Shown here: positions 8,124 through 16,704 of the stretch, piece by piece | Numbering within the stretch: the stretch's first letter is position 1 | Layout of the letters: each line of letters opens with the position of its first letter | Assembly: GCF_937884665.1 (NCBI RefSeq) | Contig: NZ_CAKZYF010000172.1 | Span: forward strand, 1 to 42,018 | Direction of reading: 5' to 3' | Length of the DNA stretch: 42,018 bases | Origin: an uncultured Allomuricauda sp. | GTDB taxonomy: Bacteria; Bacteroidota; Bacteroidia; Flavobacteriales; Flavobacteriaceae | Translations under genes and position numbers: made by a program | The notes under the pieces: generated by a model | The model's input: the letters and a program-made list of their open reading frames with translations, nothing else | The model's database searches: none | Told to the model about the DNA's origin: nothing

Positions 8124-9167
8124 CTATGTTGTTGGTTTAAATCGTCCGCCATGCCCTGGTCGGTCCAAAGGCATGGTTATTCCACCAACTAAAGGGGCGC
8201 CTTCACATGGGTCGGGATTGAGGTTAAGGTGAGAGTCTAAGTCTATATGGTCCAATGCCCCAGATACGGCGGCTCCTGCCGCGATGGATATCGAAGATTC
8301 CCCCATGCACCCTATCATGGTTTTTAACCCAAAGGCATTTGCTGTGGAAATGATGCGAAGCGCGCCCGTAATACCACCACATTTCATGAGTTTCATGTTG
8401 ACTCCATCAACCATATGGGCCCATTTTGGAATATCTGGGGCAAAGCGGCAAGACTCATCCACATAAATAGGCAAAGGTCTGTTTTTAAACAAGTAGGATA
8501 ATCCGTCTTCTTGTCCTTCTTCAAGGGGTTGTTCAACATATTGACACTGCCTATCTGCAAGCCATTTCATCATTTTTTTTGCATCATCCACATCCCATCC
8601 TCCATTGGCGTCCACCCGGATAGAAAGTGGGTGTTTGTTGCCATATTCCAAAACTTCGGCGTACATCGCCTTATCTGCTTCAATCCCTTCATTGCTTCCC
8701 AGTTTTACCTTTAATGTGCTAATTCCTGTTTTATCCAAAAGCAAGGGCAGGCGCTGCCTTGCTTCTTCTGGTGACATAATGCCCAAGGTAATAGAAGTCG
8801 GTTTAGCTGGTTTTTTAAATCCCAGCAGCTGATACATTGGAAGTTTTGCCTTTTTGGCCAGAACATCCCATAGGGCCATGTCCAATGCGGCCAATGCGCA
8901 GGGAGCCACCTTACTTTCCAGGGCAGCATCGTACACAGCAATTGGGGAGGTAGTGTCCGGGCAGGTTTTTAAAAAATCTTCTAAATGCTTCTGTGCTTCC
9001 TCTGCAGTTTCCGCCCCTTCGGAGATTCCTGGTGAGGTTTCTCCCCAACCTATATGTTCTCCATCCGCAACAGAAACGAACAAGTTATATTGCCCATCCC
9101 GAACCCCTCTGCTGATGCGGAGTGGGAATTTCTTCTTTAAATGAATGATTTTAAAATCGATTTGCAT
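8124..9167 (-). CDS. Enolase-superfamily dipeptide epimerase / N-acyl-Glu racemase
   Basis: A 347-residue member of the muconate-lactonizing subgroup of the enolase superfamily. The catalytic pattern is complete: the K-x-K motif in STLKVKLGS, metal ligands in RVDANGGW, YVEQPLEEG and YVDESCRF, the opposite-face lysine in VNMKLMKCGG, and MGESS near the end. The DxD motif in HIDLDSHLNL matches the segment that binds the substrate ammonium in L-Ala-D/L-Glu epimerases. Two roles are possible: epimerising L-Ala-D-Glu from peptidoglycan, or racemising N-acetyl-D-Glu as in the DgcA/DgcN pair. The direct junction with a DUF1611 gene favours the second; the DxD motif is compatible with the first. It is divergent from ung with 97 bases between. 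Confidence 0.88.
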   Translation of the reverse strand: MQIDFKIIHLKKKFPLRISRGVRDGQYNLFVSVADGEHIGWGETSPGISEGAETAEEAQKHLEDFLKTCPDTTSPIAVYDAALESKVAPCALAALDMALWDVLAKKAKLPMYQLLGFKKPAKPTSITLGIMSPEEARQRLPLLLDKTGISTLKVKLGSNEGIEADKAMYAEVLEYGNKHPLSIRVDANGGWDVDDAKKMMKWLADRQCQYVEQPLEEGQEDGLSYLFKNRPLPIYVDESCRFAPDIPKWAHMVDGVNMKLMKCGGITGALRIISTANAFGLKTMIGCMGESSISIAAGAAVSGALDHIDLDSHLNLNPDPCEGAPLVGGITMPLDRPGHGGRFKPTT

Positions 9168-9219
9168 TCGCGTTGTGCATCCGTTTGAGTTTCTAAAATA
9201 TTGGTTTTTCCCAAGCTGT

Positions 9220-9227
9220 CAAAAATA
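9220..9227 (-). promoter_or_regulatory. Candidate -7 box for the epimerase-DUF1611 pair
   Basis: The minus strand reads TATTTTTG, a perfect TAnnTTTG match, about 52 bases before the epimerase ATG. No obvious TTTG -33 box is present at the expected spacing. Confidence 0.4.
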
Positions 9228-9264
9228 AACCGGAAGAAGTACTTTTTATCTTTATTTTCACCGT

Positions 9265-9930
9265 ATGAATGTAACAATTGACCCTAGTTGGAAAAAGCAC
9301 CTGCAACCAGAATTTGATAAACCCTATTTTACACAACTGGCTGCCTATGTACGTCAGGAATACCAGCAAAATACCTGTTATCCTAAAGGGAAAGATATTT
9401 TTGCCGCTTTTGACCATTGCAGTTTTCAGGAAACCAAAGTGGTGCTGATTGGACAGGATCCTTACCACGGGCCCAATCAAGCGAATGGCCTTTGTTTTTC
9501 GGTGAAAGATGGGATGGCGCACCCTCCTTCACTGGTCAATATTTTCAAGGAAATCAAAGTGGATGTCGGAGTTCCATATCCCAAGAGCGGAAATCTTGAA
9601 CGTTGGGCCGCACAGGGTGTACTTTTGCTCAACGCAACGCTTACCGTAAGGGCGCATCAAGCGGGAAGCCATCAAAACAAAGGATGGGAACAGTTTACGG
9701 ATGCTGTTATTCGACTCTTGTCTTCTCAGTTGGAAGGGCTCGTTTTTCTGCTATGGGGCGGATATGCCAAGAAAAAAACAGTACTAATTGATTCTTCCAA
9801 ACACCATATCCTTACTTCGGGCCATCCTTCTCCATTAAGTGCAAATAGAGGTCTTTGGTTCGGTAACCAACACTTTAGTAAAACCAATTCGCTTTTGTCA
9901 CAAATGGGGAAACCGTTGATAACTTGGTGA
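9265..9930 (+). CDS. ung: Uracil-DNA glycosylase, family 1
   Basis: A 221-residue family-1 uracil-DNA glycosylase, which removes uracil from DNA as the first step of base-excision repair in the cytoplasm. The water-activating loop is GQDPYHGP with the catalytic Asp at residue 65 and His68. The uracil-binding region is ANGLCFSV, the asparagine motif is LLNATLTV, and the DNA-intercalation loop with catalytic His187 is HPSPLSANRG. Length and motif spacing match the E. coli enzyme. The ATG at 9265 gives an N-terminus typical of the family. Upstream TATCTTTA (9247-9254) is a near match to the -7 box. The gene is divergent from the epimerase and followed 83 bases later by a response regulator. Confidence 0.97.
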   Translation: MNVTIDPSWKKHLQPEFDKPYFTQLAAYVRQEYQQNTCYPKGKDIFAAFDHCSFQETKVVLIGQDPYHGPNQANGLCFSVKDGMAHPPSLVNIFKEIKVDVGVPYPKSGNLERWAAQGVLLLNATLTVRAHQAGSHQNKGWEQFTDAVIRLLSSQLEGLVFLLWGGYAKKKTVLIDSSKHHILTSGHPSPLSANRGLWFGNQHFSKTNSLLSQMGKPLITW

Positions 9931-9947
9931 ATTAAAGTGTTAAATAT

Positions 9948-9980
9948 TTTGTTAAAATAATAGGATATTTCGTACGTTTA
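9948..9980 (+). promoter_or_regulatory. Candidate promoter of the single-domain response regulator
   Basis: TTTG at 9948-9951 and TACGTTTA at 9973-9980 are separated by 21 bases. This resembles the Bacteroidota -33/-7 pair, with one mismatch in the -7 element. It lies about 33 bases before the TTG start of the response regulator. Confidence 0.35.
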
Positions 9981-10012
9981 ACACGTAACCCAAGTATTCA
10001 AAAGCCCATACT

Positions 10013-10417
10013 TTGAAAAAATTGAAGTCCGTGCTCCTAGTTGACGACGATGAGACCACTAACTTTTTAAACCGTTTTTTTTTAAAACAACTCGATGACA
10101 ATCTGCCTGTGAACATTGTGAGCAATGGCAAGGAAGCCCTGGATTTCTTGGAGCATGAAGACCACTCCGCAAAGTTACCTTGTCTATTGATATTGGATAC
10201 GAACATGCCGGTGATGAACGGTTGGGAGTTTCTGGAAACGTTTGGCAAAGCGTTTGGGGACGACTTCAAACAGCAAATCGTTATTGTAATGCTCACTGCA
10301 CTGGACACTCAAGAAACAACCGCAATGGCCCTGTCCAATCCAAACGTCAGGGACACGGCCCAAAAACCTTTATCTGATTTAAAATTCAAAATGTTGATCA
10401 ACAAACATTTTTCATGA
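10013..10417 (+). CDS. Single-domain response regulator (receiver only)
   Basis: A 134-residue CheY-like receiver with no output domain. The acidic pair lies in LLVDDDETTN (about residues 9-11), the phospho-acceptor Asp in LILDTNMPVMNGWEF (about residue 60), the Thr switch in VMLTALD and the conserved Lys in AQKPL. It probably relays phosphate or acts by protein contact. The best start is the TTG at 10013, since no ATG lies in frame before the conserved beta-1 strand. No histidine kinase is adjacent, so the partner is unknown. It converges on the broken substrate-binding protein gene with only four bases between stops. Confidence 0.85.
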   Translation: MKKLKSVLLVDDDETTNFLNRFFLKQLDDNLPVNIVSNGKEALDFLEHEDHSAKLPCLLILDTNMPVMNGWEFLETFGKAFGDDFKQQIVIVMLTALDTQETTAMALSNPNVRDTAQKPLSDLKFKMLINKHFS

Positions 10418-10421
10418 TTTC

Positions 10422-11267
10422 TCAAAGGATAAAATCTTGATATGGCTTTATTTTTTGAATCAATTTTAAATCATAAAGTGCCGTCTGCACCTCTTCCAAA
10501 GTTTTTTGTGACAATTGGTGGTTTCCCCAGGATGTTTTTTTCAACCAGCTTTGAACATCATGCAGTTTTTGTCCATATCGGTTGGACAAAGTGCGGTCAA
10601 TGCTGGGAATACTTTTGAATTCGTCAGTATAGCGGTTTATGATTTCAGTGATATGCTGGATTAGCGTTCCATTTTTTGTAAGAAAGGCCTGGGTGGCCAC
10701 CAATACAAAACAGGTCCTTGGGGAAGGTTAGTCAGCTAACCATTTCAGTTCCCCGTTGTCCACGTGTGGTTTGGTAGTAATATGTTCCCAAAGAAAATAG
10801 GCATTGGAGCCCATTTTAAAATGGTCAAGGGCTCCCTGGAGCGTATCGACTATTTGAAATTGAAGTTGGTTAGTGTCCCATCCCATTTTTTTGGCATGTA
10901 CCGAAGCCATTAGGTGACTGCCGCTTCCTTTTCGACTAATGGCCACTGGTGCTTCATGAAGTTCAGATACTGATTGGTACGGGCTATGCTTTTGAACATG
11001 AATGCCCCAAAGTAAGGGGGAGGCTACATACTCTTGGATTATTCTCACTGGATTACCCGATGTAATATCCCTAATAATTCCCTCGGTGAGCACAATGGCC
11101 AAATCGGTTTCATGGTTCGCCAATAGCTCGCACATGTATCCCGTACCTTGCGGAACATCAAGCCACTCTAAAAGGATGCCCCTTTCCGCGAAAGCGTTTT
11201 CTTCCATGGCCAAATGCCAAGGAAGGTTAAAATGTTCCGGCACTCCTACTATTTTAACCGTTTTCAT
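10422..11267 (-). pseudogene. Substrate-binding protein gene interrupted by one in-frame stop
   Basis: Two open segments (10731-11267 and the part up to 10422) lie in exactly the same frame and are separated only by a TAA at 10728-10730. Read through, they give a 282-codon frame whose products join naturally: ELKWLAD, stop, PSPRTCFVLVATQAF. The N-terminal part is a periplasmic-binding-protein-like domain (VKIVGVPEHFNLPWHLAMEE, then DLAIVLTEGII and AISRKGSGSHLM) of the type seen in NMT1/ThiY-like proteins, but without a signal peptide. The C-terminal part supplies the last helices. One base substitution can explain the stop. It starts one base after the stop of ppk1, so it is probably co-transcribed. 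A sequencing error or programmed read-through are alternatives. Confidence 0.75.
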
Positions 11268-11268
11268 T

Positions 11269-13293
11269 CTATTTGCCCTTTAAGTAATCATAAATTGCAT
11301 ATTGGGAACGTACTTGGGCCGTTCCATTGAGGAAGGAAACTTTTTTGTTGGCGTCCTCTGCATCCACAACCCTTGCCTTTACGTTATCTTGTAACTGAAT
11401 GTACAAAATGTCCTTCAGCTCTTTAAAGATATCTTTATCCAAAATGGGCGTGAGTACTTCTACGCGGTGGTCTAAATTCCGGGTCATCCAGTCTGCGGAG
11501 CCCAAATACATTTTTTCATTCCCGCCATTCTCGAAAAGGTAAATCCGCCCATGCTCCAAATAACGATCTATTATACTGGTTATATGGATCGGCTGTTCTT
11601 CAGGTTCCAACTCACTTGGTTTTTTGGGGACCAAACAGCAAAAGCCTCTTACTAGCAGTCGAAGTTTCACTCCAGATTCACTTGCTCTATATAGTGCCTT
11701 TATCATTTTTGAATCCTCCAAGCTATTCATCTTAAGCGTGATTTTTGCCTGGTTCCCTGCTTTTGCTTGTTCAATTTCATTTTCAATAAGGTCTAAAAAC
11801 GAAGTCCTCGTATTGAATGGCGATACCAATAGGCTTTTAAGTTTGGGTACCATCCGTTTCTTTTCGAGGACTGCAAAGACCTGATAGAGGTCTGAAGTAA
11901 TTTTTGTATTCGCCGTGAACAAACCATGATCACAATATAGCTTTGCGGTTTTGGCATTGAAATTTCCAGTGCCGATATATGCGAAACGTCGGATACCTTC
12001 CGCGCCTTTCCTTTCAACCATTAAAATTTTGGAATGTACCTTTATCTGCGGCACACTGAAAAAAACGTTCGCCCCATTTTCTTCGAATACGCGTCCCCAT
12101 TTGATATTGTTTTCCTCATCGAAACGCGCTTGCGCTTCTACAAAAAGTACCACCTCTTTTCCTTTTTTTAAAGCTAAAAGCAAGGAATCACACAAAACGG
12201 AGGTTTCCGCAATCCGATACAAAGACATTTTTATTTTGGTCACGTTTTCATCCAAGGCGGCAGATTGGATAAAATGCTCAATGATTCCAAACTCTTGATA
12301 TGGAAAATGAACCAATTGGTCTTTTTTTAACAACACATCGAAAATAGAGGTGTTGTCCGTCAACATGGAATGCGATAAGGGCAATTTTTCTGAGTATGAT
12401 AAGCGCTTGTCAGGGAAAGGATTGGGAAAACTGAAAAAATCGGACATATTGTGGTATTCACCCCCCAAAACCATATCAAGCTCGTTCAAACCCCACTTTT
12501 TTTTAAGCGTATCCTTGAGGCTTTCTGGCATTTTCATATCGTACAACAGACGTGTAGGTTGTCCCGTTTTTCTCTTGGCCAAAGCTTTATGAATTACGTC
12601 AACCAGTGCGATGTCGGTATCATCGTCCTCTAGATATAATTCGGCGTCCCTTGAAATTTTAATGGCAAAACCATCCCGGAACTTCTTTGTAGGAAATAGT
12701 TTTTCTACATTTAGTTTTATGGCATCCTCCAAAAAAATGTATTGATGGCCTTCACCAGGAAGTTGTATAAATCTGGAATGCTTGTCCGAAGGGACATAAA
12801 CAACTTCAAAGTCCGTTTCTGAAGATTGAAGCACTAAATAGATTTTCCCATCTTTAAAATCTGAGAGGCGCTTTGACTTTAGAACAGTGCAGTCTGATGC
12901 AATTTGAGAGAACCATTTTGAGATGTATTCTTTATCAGAAGCCCTCAACTCGTATCGTTTTTTCAAAAAGACCCCTTCACTTTTTAAATCATTCAGGATA
13001 TCCTCAAAAATTTGCCCAAATGCATCTTGCTGCTCCCTTATTTTTTTGAGAATGGACTTTAAGGTCTTGCCCGGTTTTGAGATCAGTCCTTTTCTCAGCG
13101 GTTTATCCACCGATTTTAGTTGTCTTAGTCGGGATACCCTAACTTTGAAAAATTCATCAAGGTTGGAGGAGAAAATGGCTAAAAACTTTAATCGTTCCAG
13201 GAGCGGAGTATCGGAATTGGCAGCTTCCAACAGAACTCGTTCATTAAAAGATAGCCAGCTAATGTCTCTATTTTTCAGAGGTCTTTTACCCAT
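11269..13293 (-). CDS. ppk1: Polyphosphate kinase 1
   Basis: PPK1 makes long-chain inorganic polyphosphate reversibly from ATP. The N-terminal domain opens with NRDISWLSFNERVL and FSSNLDEFFKVR, both family signatures. The two phospholipase-D-like C-terminal domains carry the catalytic histidine region KVHSKILMV and YIGTGNFNAKTAKLYCDHG near residues 430-465, and HRVEVLTPILD near the end. Length (674 residues from the ATG at 13293) is normal. A TTG two codons earlier is also open, but the ATG gives the family-typical start MGKRPLKNRDISW. The gene follows the nucleoside phosphorylase and DUF1835 genes on the same strand, and the disrupted substrate-binding protein gene follows it by one base. 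Confidence 0.96.
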   Translation of the reverse strand: MGKRPLKNRDISWLSFNERVLLEAANSDTPLLERLKFLAIFSSNLDEFFKVRVSRLRQLKSVDKPLRKGLISKPGKTLKSILKKIREQQDAFGQIFEDILNDLKSEGVFLKKRYELRASDKEYISKWFSQIASDCTVLKSKRLSDFKDGKIYLVLQSSETDFEVVYVPSDKHSRFIQLPGEGHQYIFLEDAIKLNVEKLFPTKKFRDGFAIKISRDAELYLEDDDTDIALVDVIHKALAKRKTGQPTRLLYDMKMPESLKDTLKKKWGLNELDMVLGGEYHNMSDFFSFPNPFPDKRLSYSEKLPLSHSMLTDNTSIFDVLLKKDQLVHFPYQEFGIIEHFIQSAALDENVTKIKMSLYRIAETSVLCDSLLLALKKGKEVVLFVEAQARFDEENNIKWGRVFEENGANVFFSVPQIKVHSKILMVERKGAEGIRRFAYIGTGNFNAKTAKLYCDHGLFTANTKITSDLYQVFAVLEKKRMVPKLKSLLVSPFNTRTSFLDLIENEIEQAKAGNQAKITLKMNSLEDSKMIKALYRASESGVKLRLLVRGFCCLVPKKPSELEPEEQPIHITSIIDRYLEHGRIYLFENGGNEKMYLGSADWMTRNLDHRVEVLTPILDKDIFKELKDILYIQLQDNVKARVVDAEDANKKVSFLNGTAQVRSQYAIYDYLKGK

Positions 13294-13357
13294 TGTCAAT
13301 TTTTTCTAAAAATAGGGAAAGCAGGCCATGCAAATTTAAAGGGAACGTTAAGCCGAA

Positions 13358-14227
13358 CTATTCCCCAAATTCTGAAAGCACATATTTTATAAGGCTATCC
13401 ACGGTTTTGTGACCTTCTTTGGAGAATTCGCCTGTAGCTCGATTCGCAAGAATAGCATTCAACGAAATCGCTTGGTGTCCATAAAGTTTGGCAAGGCCAT
13501 ATATCCCAGCGGTTTCCATTTCCAAGTTGGTAATTGATTGATTTTTGGAGGAAAACCCAGCCAGTCGAGGAATAAAGTCCTTAATACTTGGATTGAATCT
13601 CAGACCTCTACCTTGAGGTCCATAAAACCCTGAATTTGTTATTGTTATACCAAATCGTATACGATTATTATTTATTTTTTGTAGTAGTTCTTCGTCAGAA
13701 TTGACCACATAAGGGTGAATTTTGTATTTCTCCCATTTCAAAAAAGAGGCAAGTTTTTCTTCTAGCTCCAAATTTCTGATATGTGCTGAATCGTAGAAAT
13801 GTAAGAGACCTTCAAGGCCTACAGCTATCGAACTTGCAAGAAAGGAGTCTACGGGTATATTGGGCTGAATTGCACCAGATGTACCAATCCGTATAAAACA
13901 TAACCGCCTTTTGTTTTGTTTGACCTGCCTGGTTTCAAAATTTATGTTTGCCAAGGCGTCCAACTCGTTAAAAACGATATCGATATTGTCCGTTCCTATC
14001 CCAGTAGATATGACAGTCAACCTTTTTCTGCCGAGCATACCTGTATGGGTGTGGAATTCCCGGCGTTCTTTCGTAATCTCGATGGAATCAAAATACTTGG
14101 ATACGGAGCTTACTCTTTCGGGATCACCAACGGTAATTATGGTGTCCGCTATTTCGTGGGGTAGCAAATTTAAATGATAGATGCTGCCGTCTGGATTCAG
14201 AATTAGCTCCGAGTGGCTAAGTGCCAT
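13358..14227 (-). CDS. Nucleoside phosphorylase (PNP/UDP family)
   Basis: A 289-residue phosphorylase of the purine-nucleoside/uridine phosphorylase superfamily, which cleaves nucleosides to base and ribose-1-phosphate for salvage. Signature elements are ITVGDPERV (phosphate site, about residues 32-40), RIGTSGAIQP (about 112-121) and NLEMETAGIYGLA (about 233-245) with the ribose-binding Met-Glu. Flavobacterial genomes usually carry this longer form, and base preference cannot be told from the motifs. Its ATG lies one base from the stop of the DUF1835 gene, so the two are translationally coupled. Confidence 0.88.
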   Translation of the reverse strand: MALSHSELILNPDGSIYHLNLLPHEIADTIITVGDPERVSSVSKYFDSIEITKERREFHTHTGMLGRKRLTVISTGIGTDNIDIVFNELDALANINFETRQVKQNKRRLCFIRIGTSGAIQPNIPVDSFLASSIAVGLEGLLHFYDSAHIRNLELEEKLASFLKWEKYKIHPYVVNSDEELLQKINNNRIRFGITITNSGFYGPQGRGLRFNPSIKDFIPRLAGFSSKNQSITNLEMETAGIYGLAKLYGHQAISLNAILANRATGEFSKEGHKTVDSLIKYVLSEFGE

Positions 14228-14228
14228 T

Positions 14229-15161
14229 TTACAGCTTTAGAATTCTCTTGGTATCGGAATTATATAAGAAGTTATACTTTAAAGAACCGCCTAAATATTG
14301 TTGACTATCACGTATTTGTGAGTAATAATTCATGCGATTTGATATTACTTCCCTTCCTTTTTTGGTAAGGCGCAATGGGTTGAATGAACCGATAAGGGGT
14401 CGCAATGTTGATATGATACGCTCGTACTGTGAATCCCCAAAACCGTAGAAACCTTGATTTCCCAAAAGGGTATTCAAAAGCTCGGACCTGGATTCGAGAT
14501 TTTCATTTTCAACTGTACTCAATACTTTATTCTCCAGGGCATTAAGCCCATTTTTAATGGTGGGATACCGTCTTAAATGTGCCTTTAGCGCATCAGCCAA
14601 GTATTTAAACTGAAATGGATTGTGCGTTATCACATTTTCCAAGCGAATGGGGTTGTCGCTGCAGTACAATTGCCAAACGTAATCTGCAAATTCAATATCA
14701 TCTTGAGAAAGGGTCAGACGATTTTCATAAAGGTTAAGAAGTTTTTCATCACTCAAATCATTCAAAGCGTACAAACGGTCGCTATCATCTTCTTTTCCAC
14801 TGCAGACTAATGAAATTTCAGCATGCCTTCTGTGGGTTTTCAACCAACTGAGGACCGCAAGCATATTTATCTGGCAAAAGAGGTCATACTCGAACCAAAG
14901 TACGATATGGTCTTGTTGTTTGTGGTTGCAGAGCGACCTATATTCTTTTAAGGTTTTTTCCACAAACCAAGATTTGGAAATTTTATAATTCTTGTTTAAA
15001 AATTCAAATCTTGTTTTCCAAAAAGACTCGCTGCCCACGTTGCAGAGCGTTTTTCCTTCGCACAACATTTCGCGCCAAGTAATGATATCTCCCTTAAGGT
15101 CTAGTGTTTTTAATTTAGAGGTGAAACTGTCTCCGTTGGTAATGTGCAACAGTGATTTCAT
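14229..15161 (-). CDS. DUF1835 domain protein
   Basis: A 310-residue cytoplasmic protein. The N-terminal region (LLHITNGDSFTSKL, then GDIITWREMLCEGK) matches the DUF1835 family, and the middle has HIVLWFEYDLFCQINMLAVL, the family's second conserved block. No catalytic role is established for the family. No signal peptide or membrane segment is visible. It is followed after one base by the nucleoside phosphorylase, an arrangement that suggests a shared transcript but does not define a function. 144 bases of non-coding DNA lie upstream. Confidence 0.8.
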   Translation of the reverse strand: MKSLLHITNGDSFTSKLKTLDLKGDIITWREMLCEGKTLCNVGSESFWKTRFEFLNKNYKISKSWFVEKTLKEYRSLCNHKQQDHIVLWFEYDLFCQINMLAVLSWLKTHRRHAEISLVCSGKEDDSDRLYALNDLSDEKLLNLYENRLTLSQDDIEFADYVWQLYCSDNPIRLENVITHNPFQFKYLADALKAHLRRYPTIKNGLNALENKVLSTVENENLESRSELLNTLLGNQGFYGFGDSQYERIISTLRPLIGSFNPLRLTKKGREVISNRMNYYSQIRDSQQYLGGSLKYNFLYNSDTKRILKL

Positions 15162-15305
15162 TTCCAGTCTAGTTTTCGTCGGTTAGAGGTTTTAAATGTA
15201 AGATTAAATGGAAAGACTCAAAAATTTTTTCATAAAACATTGGTTATCAATCCTAAATTTTAACAGGGTGGGAAAAATAGTAACGATAGAGTGAGAAATC
15301 CTTAA

Positions 15306-15680
15306 TCAACCTCCGACCCGTTTTACAGAAAATCCATATTTTTTTAAGAAATCCATAATCCTGTCCCTGTAATTTCCCTGAATAAGAATACTATCGTTTT
15401 TGTAGCTTCCTCCAACACCCAAAAATTCCTTGATGTCCTTGGTCAGCTTTTTAAAATCAGCGTCGGCTCCCGTGTAGCCCTCCAAAATTGTAACAGGCTT
15501 TCCTTTGCGTTTTTCATATTTACAGATAATCGGTGCATCCTGAAGCCAGTACGGAGATTTCTCTTCTATTTTTTCCGCTTTTTCCGGAATGTGGTCTGGG
15601 AACAGGTTTTGAAGTTGGTCTTTTAAGTCCACGAGCGGTATTTTATTTTTTGACGAGCCCCAACTCGATAAGTCTTTCAT
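15306..15680 (-). CDS. SUI1/eIF1-like translation factor (YciH family)
   Basis: A 124-residue protein whose C-terminal 75 residues form an SUI1 (eIF1-like) domain: RKGKPVTILEGYTGADADF, then LGVGGSYKNDSILIQGNYRD and a C-terminal KKYGFSVKRVGG. Bacterial YciH-type proteins are thought to affect translation-initiation fidelity, and they are not essential in E. coli. The N-terminal 45 residues are low-complexity linker. Its start codon lies 38 bases inside the preceding dioxygenase gene on the same strand, so translational coupling is likely. No start further downstream preserves the whole domain plus linker. Confidence 0.92.
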   Translation of the reverse strand: MKDLSSWGSSKNKIPLVDLKDQLQNLFPDHIPEKAEKIEEKSPYWLQDAPIICKYEKRKGKPVTILEGYTGADADFKKLTKDIKEFLGVGGSYKNDSILIQGNYRDRIMDFLKKYGFSVKRVGG

Positions 15681-16593
15681 TCAAATATGCTCCGGCCGTA
15701 GTGTCTTCAAAACTCTTGGGGTGTTCTGCATCTATACAATTTTCAAGACAATCCAACGGCATTTCGCTTATCGGATGCATAAAAAACGGAATGGAATATC
15801 TGGAAGTTCCCCATAGTTCCTTAGGTGGATTTACTACCTGGTGTATCGTGGATTTCAATTTATTGTTTGTGAGACGCGAGAGCATATCTCCCACATTGAT
15901 CATCAACTCATCTGTTTTTGCAATGGCATCGACCCATTTTCCTTCGTGATTTTGCACCTGAAGTCCTTTCCCGTGGGCGCCCATGAGCAAGGTAATTAAA
16001 TTGATATCGCCATGGGCCGCGGCCCTGACCGCGTTTTTGGGTTCCTCTTTAATGGGGGGATAGTGGATCGGTCTTAAAATGGAATTTCCGTTCTTGATAT
16101 AGTTATCAAAATAGGTTTCTTCCAGGTTCAAATGAAGTGCCAGTGCCCGCAAGACATATTTCGCGGTCCGCTCCAATTTTTGGTAAGTTTCTTTTCCCAC
16201 GGTGTTAAAATGGGGCAGTTCTTCGACCAGGACATTGTCAGGGTATTCCGCCTCTAACTTTGGGTCGTTTTCCACATACTGTCCAAAATGCCAAAACTCC
16301 TTTAGGTCCCCTTCCTTTTTACCTTTGGCATGTTCCTTACCGAAAGAAGTATAGCCCCTTTGTCCTCCAATCCCTTCGATTTCATAGCGATTCTTGGTGG
16401 CTTGTGGCAAGTGAAAGAATTCTTTGATTTCGGAATATAATTTGTCCACCAATTCATCCTCCAAAAAATGACCACTGAGCGCAACAAAACCTATATTTTC
16501 AAAAGCCGCTCCTATTTCGTTGATAAACTTTTCTTTCCTAACCGGATCTTCTGATATAAAATCTTTGAGATTGACACTTGGAATAGCATTCAT
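15643..16593 (-). CDS. Isopenicillin-N-synthase-like 2-oxoglutarate/Fe(II) dioxygenase
   Basis: A 316-residue non-haem iron oxygenase of the IPNS/2-oxoglutarate family. The N-terminal DIOX_N region includes GFVALSGHFL, and the double-stranded beta-helix carries the metal triad H194-x-D196 (AAAHGDINLITLL) and H251 (STIHQVVNP), plus the R265-x-S267 2-oxoglutarate anchor (RYSIPF). All cofactor residues are present. The substrate is unknown; flavobacterial homologues are broadly annotated only to family level. A perfect TATTTTTG box lies about 24 bases before the ATG. The end overlaps the SUI1 gene by 38 bases. Confidence 0.9.
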   Translation of the reverse strand: MNAIPSVNLKDFISEDPVRKEKFINEIGAAFENIGFVALSGHFLEDELVDKLYSEIKEFFHLPQATKNRYEIEGIGGQRGYTSFGKEHAKGKKEGDLKEFWHFGQYVENDPKLEAEYPDNVLVEELPHFNTVGKETYQKLERTAKYVLRALALHLNLEETYFDNYIKNGNSILRPIHYPPIKEEPKNAVRAAAHGDINLITLLMGAHGKGLQVQNHEGKWVDAIAKTDELMINVGDMLSRLTNNKLKSTIHQVVNPPKELWGTSRYSIPFFMHPISEMPLDCLENCIDAEHPKSFEDTTAGAYLNERLIELGLVKK

Positions 16594-16616
16594 ATCGATG
16601 TGTTTTAGGGTATTTT

Positions 16617-16624
16617 CAAAAATA
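16617..16624 (-). promoter_or_regulatory. Candidate -7 box for the dioxygenase-SUI1 pair
   Basis: The minus strand reads TATTTTTG, a perfect TAnnTTTG match, in the 111-base divergent gap between the dioxygenase and the 2-oxoacid dehydrogenase gene. No clear -33 TTTG is present. On the plus strand TACTTTTA, about 20 bases before the dehydrogenase ATG, is a weaker -7 candidate for that gene. Confidence 0.4.
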
Positions 16625-16704
16625 CGGAATTACAACTAAGGTAAGCCCGTTTATGTTAGTTCAGAAAGCATTTTAGTACTTTTAAATCGAATAATATTTT
16701 CAAT

